From Colletotrichum lupini (Eukaryota > Ascomycota > Sordariomycetes > Glomerellales > Glomerellaceae), in the NCBI RefSeq assembly GCF_023278565.1, contig NC_064675.1, positions 2,666,001 to 2,730,000 on the forward strand: a stretch of 64,000 nt of DNA. The letters run 5' to 3'. Positions 60,854 to 64,000 of this stretch are shown in pieces (the stretch's first letter is position 1; each line of letters begins with the position of its first letter). The notes beneath the pieces were generated by a model. It was not told where the DNA came from. It saw only the letters and a program-made list of their open reading frames with translations, and searched no databases. The translations under genes and the position numbers were made by a program.

Positions 60854-61471
60854 TCAGTTTCCAACCTCAATAGTCTCCGTCTCCCACTCCCCTATCAAAG
60901 ATCCTGCACCAGCACCGACAGACGTCAACTTCTCGGGGCTCTGCAACACTTCCTCCGTGGTCAGGCCAGGCCAGACAGCCATCCACCTCCCCTTCATCGC
61001 TACCTTGGCCTTGCCTGCCTCCCACACATCACCCGGCACTCTTGGCTCGCGAAGCTCAACAACTTGATCCGCGCTCTCACCGGGTCGCAATGTGATGAGC
61101 GACTCGGCGCCGGGCGGCATCTTGCGGTTGATCATGATGGCATGGGTCTCGATCGGCTCGGAGGCCCCAGCCGGCTGGATGGACACCTGGCCCAGACCGA
61201 GAACGGCGGGGTCAAGCGGGGAGTTCCATTTCAGGAGCGTCACGGGCGTGTCCGGGTGTGTGTTCTTGACGGACACTGAGACTTTCGGAGGCGAGGTGCC
61301 GGACTGAGACAGGCTCACCTCGAGGTTGTTGAGGAAGGATGAGGAGGAGTCAGAAGTCATTGTGAAGGATTGCAGTGGTGAATAAAAGTAGAATGTGAGT
61401 ACGATGACGGCGCCGATGGCTAGGGCGGCCGGGAATGAAAGAGGCCCTCGGCTACGGTGATGAGGGTTCAT
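60854..61471 (-). CDS. Membrane-anchored protein resembling a stand-alone deuterolysin (M35) prodomain
   Basis: A 205-residue protein starting at the ATG complementary to 61469-61471 (MNPHHRSRGPLSFPAALAIG). Residues about 13-30 form one hydrophobic segment followed by an outward Ser-rich linker, fitting a type II signal anchor. Residues from about 48 onward align by eye with residues 28-165 of the deuterolysin encoded at 62672: LEVSLSQSG with LDVKIEQVG, VSVSVKNT with ASITNT, TLRPGESADQVVEL with TIEAGEVVKVQWDA. No HEXXH or other catalytic motif exists, so it is prodomain-like only. An in-frame ATG at 61774 would add 101 residues, but these look unlike protein, so I prefer 61471. Role unknown; it might bind or restrain the protease. 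The conserved fold is my inference. Confidence 0.7.
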   Translation of the reverse strand: MNPHHRSRGPLSFPAALAIGAVIVLTFYFYSPLQSFTMTSDSSSSFLNNLEVSLSQSGTSPPKVSVSVKNTHPDTPVTLLKWNSPLDPAVLGLGQVSIQPAGASEPIETHAIMINRKMPPGAESLITLRPGESADQVVELREPRVPGDVWEAGKAKVAMKGRWMAVWPGLTTEEVLQSPEKLTSVGAGAGSLIGEWETETIEVGN

Positions 61472-62671
61472 GTATGATGACTCTTTTTTGACTAGGGGTG
61501 TTTGGAGAGTGAGAGTAAGCAATGTAGAATTGAGTGAGGTTTCTTCAGGTACGAGAGCTTCAGAGTTCAACGGGTTGATGGTGATGGAGGCAAAGTCTGT
61601 ATGTTGGGTTGCTGGAAAGGTGATGATGAGTCCAGGGGGCCAAGAGAATCGAGATTTGAGAAAGAATGAGAACGATGACGATGTTGTGCCACGACAGTCT
61701 CCTGACAAAGCTCCAGACGAGTCCACTACGCAAGGAAGAGGAGGCAAATGGAGAATGCCTGATTGGATCGTCAACGGCTTTGATGCTCCTTTAGGCAGGT
61801 CGCAGAACCGATGAGAATCATGAAGGGAACGGACGTTTGTAGGATATTGGGGCTAGACCGAGCATGAATGCGGGGCAAATGTTTGTTACGTACACGCGCG
61901 TATGAGGTTGTCGCTGCCGAGATTAAAAGTTGCCCCGAGCGAGTCTGAATCAAAGCAGCGCCACTGTTGTTTAAATCAAAACGGCACGCAGCCAAGACCT
62001 TGCCAAGTCCACGTTTTGGTGTACGCCTGTCGGTAGTGAAAATAAACAGCTAATCAGAGTCGACCTGGCCCACTACTCTATTTACTTTAAACTCCGAACC
62101 CGGCACCTCCTACTCCATAACGACCTGTTAAGGCTCATATTAAGCTCACTAAAGGAGTGGGAGCCGCTTCTAAACCATCATAACCATGGCTCCCATTCGT
62201 ACAACGAAGCAGCTGGGGATGGCTTCAGTTAAAGTAGTCTGTGTAGATCCGTTACGAGATGGCCCCGCTTGACACACCCACCTCTATCCGCGGCTGCGCG
62301 CTTCGGTTGGTGGAAGCCTCGTGTATCAGCTTTCCTGTTCGTCTCTATTTTGGACATGATCGGATAATTTCCATCCTCCCAACTTCGCACCCGCATCCCG
62401 AACCACTGGGACAATTCTCCGTGGTGGAACGTTGCCCCGGCTTCGCACCCGTATCCTTGAAGTTTCTTCTCCGTGATGCAATCTACTGTTCGTTTGAGGT
62501 CCCAAGACGGGTTACCTTCAGATCAGGGGGCTTCCCTCTCAGGAGTTATGGAGGAGCCATAAAGCCTTCCTCTCTCGCTGCTAACTATCCTTCCTCTTGA
62601 GAAGAATCCAGCATCTTCCAACGGCTTCGTCCTACACTCTCTTTAAAATCCCACCACCTTGCTTAGCCACC
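61472..62671. promoter_or_regulatory. Shared divergent region between the prodomain-like gene and deuterolysin
   Basis: 1.2 kb between two divergently transcribed genes, so both promoters must be here. Overlapping small ORFs (for example 61470-61814, 61771-61995, 62259-62600) have no recognisable features. A CT-rich stretch and CTTTAAAATCCC at 62640-62651 lie just before the deuterolysin ATG. No specific operator is recognised. Confidence 0.5.
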
Positions 62672-63805
62672 ATGAAGGCCGCCACTGTCGTTTCTTGCCT
62701 CGCCGCCCTTGCCAACGGCGCTGCCGTCAACCTGGGCAGACGTGCGGAGCCCCTCGATGTGAAGATCGAGCAGGTCGGCAACAGTGAGCTGAATGCTAGC
62801 ATCACCAACACCGGAAGCACGCCCCTTCGTGTTCTCAAGGCGGGCTCGATCCTCGATGGATCGCCCGTTGAGAAGGCCCAGTTCTCGACGAGCTCGGTCG
62901 ATGGCACTGGTGGTAAGTCTAGACTACTCTTCATACACTCCAAAAGCAAACAGTATCTAACACTATCAATAGTCAGCAAGGTTGCCTTCACTGGCGTGCG
63001 AGTCTACGTTCACGATGCCGATCTCCCCGACTCTGCCTTCCAGACCATCGAGGCCGGCGAGGTCGTCAAGGTCCAGTGGGACGCCGCCCAGGTCCACGAC
63101 CTCAGCAGCGGTGGCGACTTCAACATCTCCAGCACGGGATCCCTCCGCTACGCCGAGGAGGGCAGCAACAAGATTGCCGGCCAGGTCGTCTTTGACTCGG
63201 GCGTCCTCCAGGCCACCGTCGACGGCACCCAGGCCGCCTCGGTCCACGCCGCCTTCCACGAGTCCCTGAACGCCAAGCGCGTCACCATCCAGTCCGACTG
63301 CACCGGCACCAAGAAGACGGCCGTCACCGCCGCCCTCTCAAAGGCCAAGACCTACGCGACCAACGCCCAGACGGCCGCCAACGCCGGCACCCGCCTGCAG
63401 CAGTACTTCAAGTCGACCACGTCGAGCACAAAGTCCACCGTCGCCGGCATCTTTGGCAAGGCTGCCACCCTCCTCGGCAGCACGTCGAGCGGCGCCGGCC
63501 TCTACTGCACCGACGTCGGCAACTTCTGCAGCGACGGTGTCGTCGCCTACGCCCAGCCTGGCAGCGGCGGTTACATTGTCGTCTGCGACTACTTCTTCCA
63601 GTTCCCCGCCTCCACCACCTCGTGCCGCGCCACCGACCAGCCGTACGTCCTGGTTCACGAGTCCACCCACTTGACTGAGGTTGGCGGCACCGACGACGTC
63701 TGCTACGGCTACGAGGGCTGCGTCGACTCCCTCAGCACTTCCCAGGCATTGAACAATGCCGATTCCTTTGCCATGTACTCTCAGGGCATCCAGACCAACT
63801 GCTAA
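62672..63805 (+). CDS. Deuterolysin, secreted M35 (aspzincin) metalloprotease
   Basis: A 357-residue preproprotein in two exons, 62672-62912 and 62973-63805. Residues 1-17 form a signal peptide, 18-183 a prodomain, and the Kex2-type Lys-Arg is at 182-183 (ESLNAKR). The mature 174-residue enzyme begins VTIQSDCTG. The zinc motif HESTH is at 309-313 and the aspzincin motif GTDDVCYG at 319-326, with the metal-binding Asp. Eight cysteines lie in the mature part, mostly paired as in the family. M35 enzymes are secreted endopeptidases with a preference for Lys-rich basic proteins. The start is the ATG in ACCATGAAG context, not the upstream in-frame ATG at 62597. Codon use is strongly C-biased at third positions, unlike the RIP block, suggesting high expression. 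Confidence 0.95.
   Translation: MKAATVVSCLAALANGAAVNLGRRAEPLDVKIEQVGNSELNASITNTGSTPLRVLKAGSILDGSPVEKAQFSTSSVDGTGGKSRLLFIHSKSKQYLTLSIVSKVAFTGVRVYVHDADLPDSAFQTIEAGEVVKVQWDAAQVHDLSSGGDFNISSTGSLRYAEEGSNKIAGQVVFDSGVLQATVDGTQAASVHAAFHESLNAKRVTIQSDCTGTKKTAVTAALSKAKTYATNAQTAANAGTRLQQYFKSTTSSTKSTVAGIFGKAATLLGSTSSGAGLYCTDVGNFCSDGVVAYAQPGSGGYIVVCDYFFQFPASTTSCRATDQPYVLVHESTHLTEVGGTDDVCYGYEGCVDSLSTSQALNNADSFAMYSQGIQTNC
62913..62972 (+). other. Intron of the deuterolysin gene
   Basis: GTAAGT donor, CTAAC branch site near 62957 and ATAG acceptor, 60 nt. It is in frame, so the unspliced reading is open, but removal gives a normal GTG-VSKVAFTGV prodomain. Confidence 0.85.
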
Positions 63806-64000
63806 ATGCGGTGGTCTACGATGGCTCGGGTTGAGACGTTTCTTTGTACAATATTAGCCAGCATTTAACATGTATCTATACCTTCCATGAACAAATATCA
63901 CACCATTGATCAATCGTGCACTTGCCTTTTAATTAAGAACGTGATACATAGATGATGAGAAGACCTAGATGTTCGGTTTGGGTTGTAGTTATTCAAAATA
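63806..64000. other. 3' flank of the deuterolysin gene
   Basis: Normal-composition sequence after the TAA at 63803-63805, continuing to the window edge. No other gene start is seen. Confidence 0.5.

Noticed and set aside
60854..61774. 306-residue version of the minus-strand protein starting at 61774
   Set aside because: The extra 101 residues have no resemblance to a domain, while the start at 61471 places the hydrophobic anchor at the N-terminus.
62597..62671. Upstream ATG at 62597 as start of deuterolysin
   Set aside because: It would place 25 residues before the signal peptide. The ATG at 62672 has a better context and gives a normal secretory leader.
1..64000. tRNA, rRNA, CRISPR or riboswitch features
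   Set aside because: I scanned for these by eye and saw no cloverleaf, rRNA core sequence or regularly spaced repeat array. The regular repeats present are LTRs.

Overview
This window comes from a filamentous ascomycete (Pezizomycotina, probably a Sordariomycete). The evidence is short introns with CTRAC branch points, a Zn2Cys6 regulator, a deuterolysin-type protease, and a 55 kb block carrying the mark of repeat-induced point mutation (RIP). In that block CpA and TpG are almost gone, TpA is in great excess, CpG survives, and retroelement Cys, Trp and Gln codons have become Tyr and stop codons.

Layout. Bases 1-4180 are normal host sequence: the last 39 codons of a STE20/PAK-type kinase gene, then a complete Zn2Cys6 transcription factor of UPC2 type (1378-3232). 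Bases 4181-59906 hold a nest of LTR retrotransposons whose ends and target-site duplications (TSDs) can be read directly. Family A is Ty1/Copia (205-bp LTRs, about 7.42 kb): copies at 4181-18962, 21040-34785, 35881-42914 (opposite orientation, internally deleted) and 52482-59906, plus a solo LTR at 43356-43560. Family B is a Ty3/Gypsy chromovirus (210-bp LTRs, exactly 7357 bp in both copies): one inside the integrase region of A1 (6880-14236) and one at 44421-51777. Family C is a second Ty3/Gypsy chromovirus (223/224-bp LTRs, 6326 bp) inside A2 (27462-33787). Bases 59912-64000 are normal again: the 3' end of a broken host gene, a minus-strand membrane-anchored protein resembling a deuterolysin prodomain, and a complete M35 deuterolysin gene (62672-63805).

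Main discovery. The islands of milder composition between the elements (19777-21039, 34791-35880, 42920-43355, 43566-44420, 51783-52481, 59912-60589) are not spacer. If each element and one TSD copy are disregarded, they form one host gene. It runs from ATG 19777 to TGA 60589, keeps one frame of 1618 codons through three introns and five insertion points, and ends in a fungal CorA-like membrane domain. About 50 in-frame stops, nearly all TAA or TAG at former Gln or Trp codons, show that RIP has also reached this gene. The whole nest is therefore one gene exploded over 41 kb by five insertions, with a sixth (A1) in its upstream region.

The elements are dead and none keeps an open gag or pol. 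The intact genes at the edges (kinase, UPC2-like regulator, prodomain-like protein, deuterolysin) look functional and have ordinary codon use.
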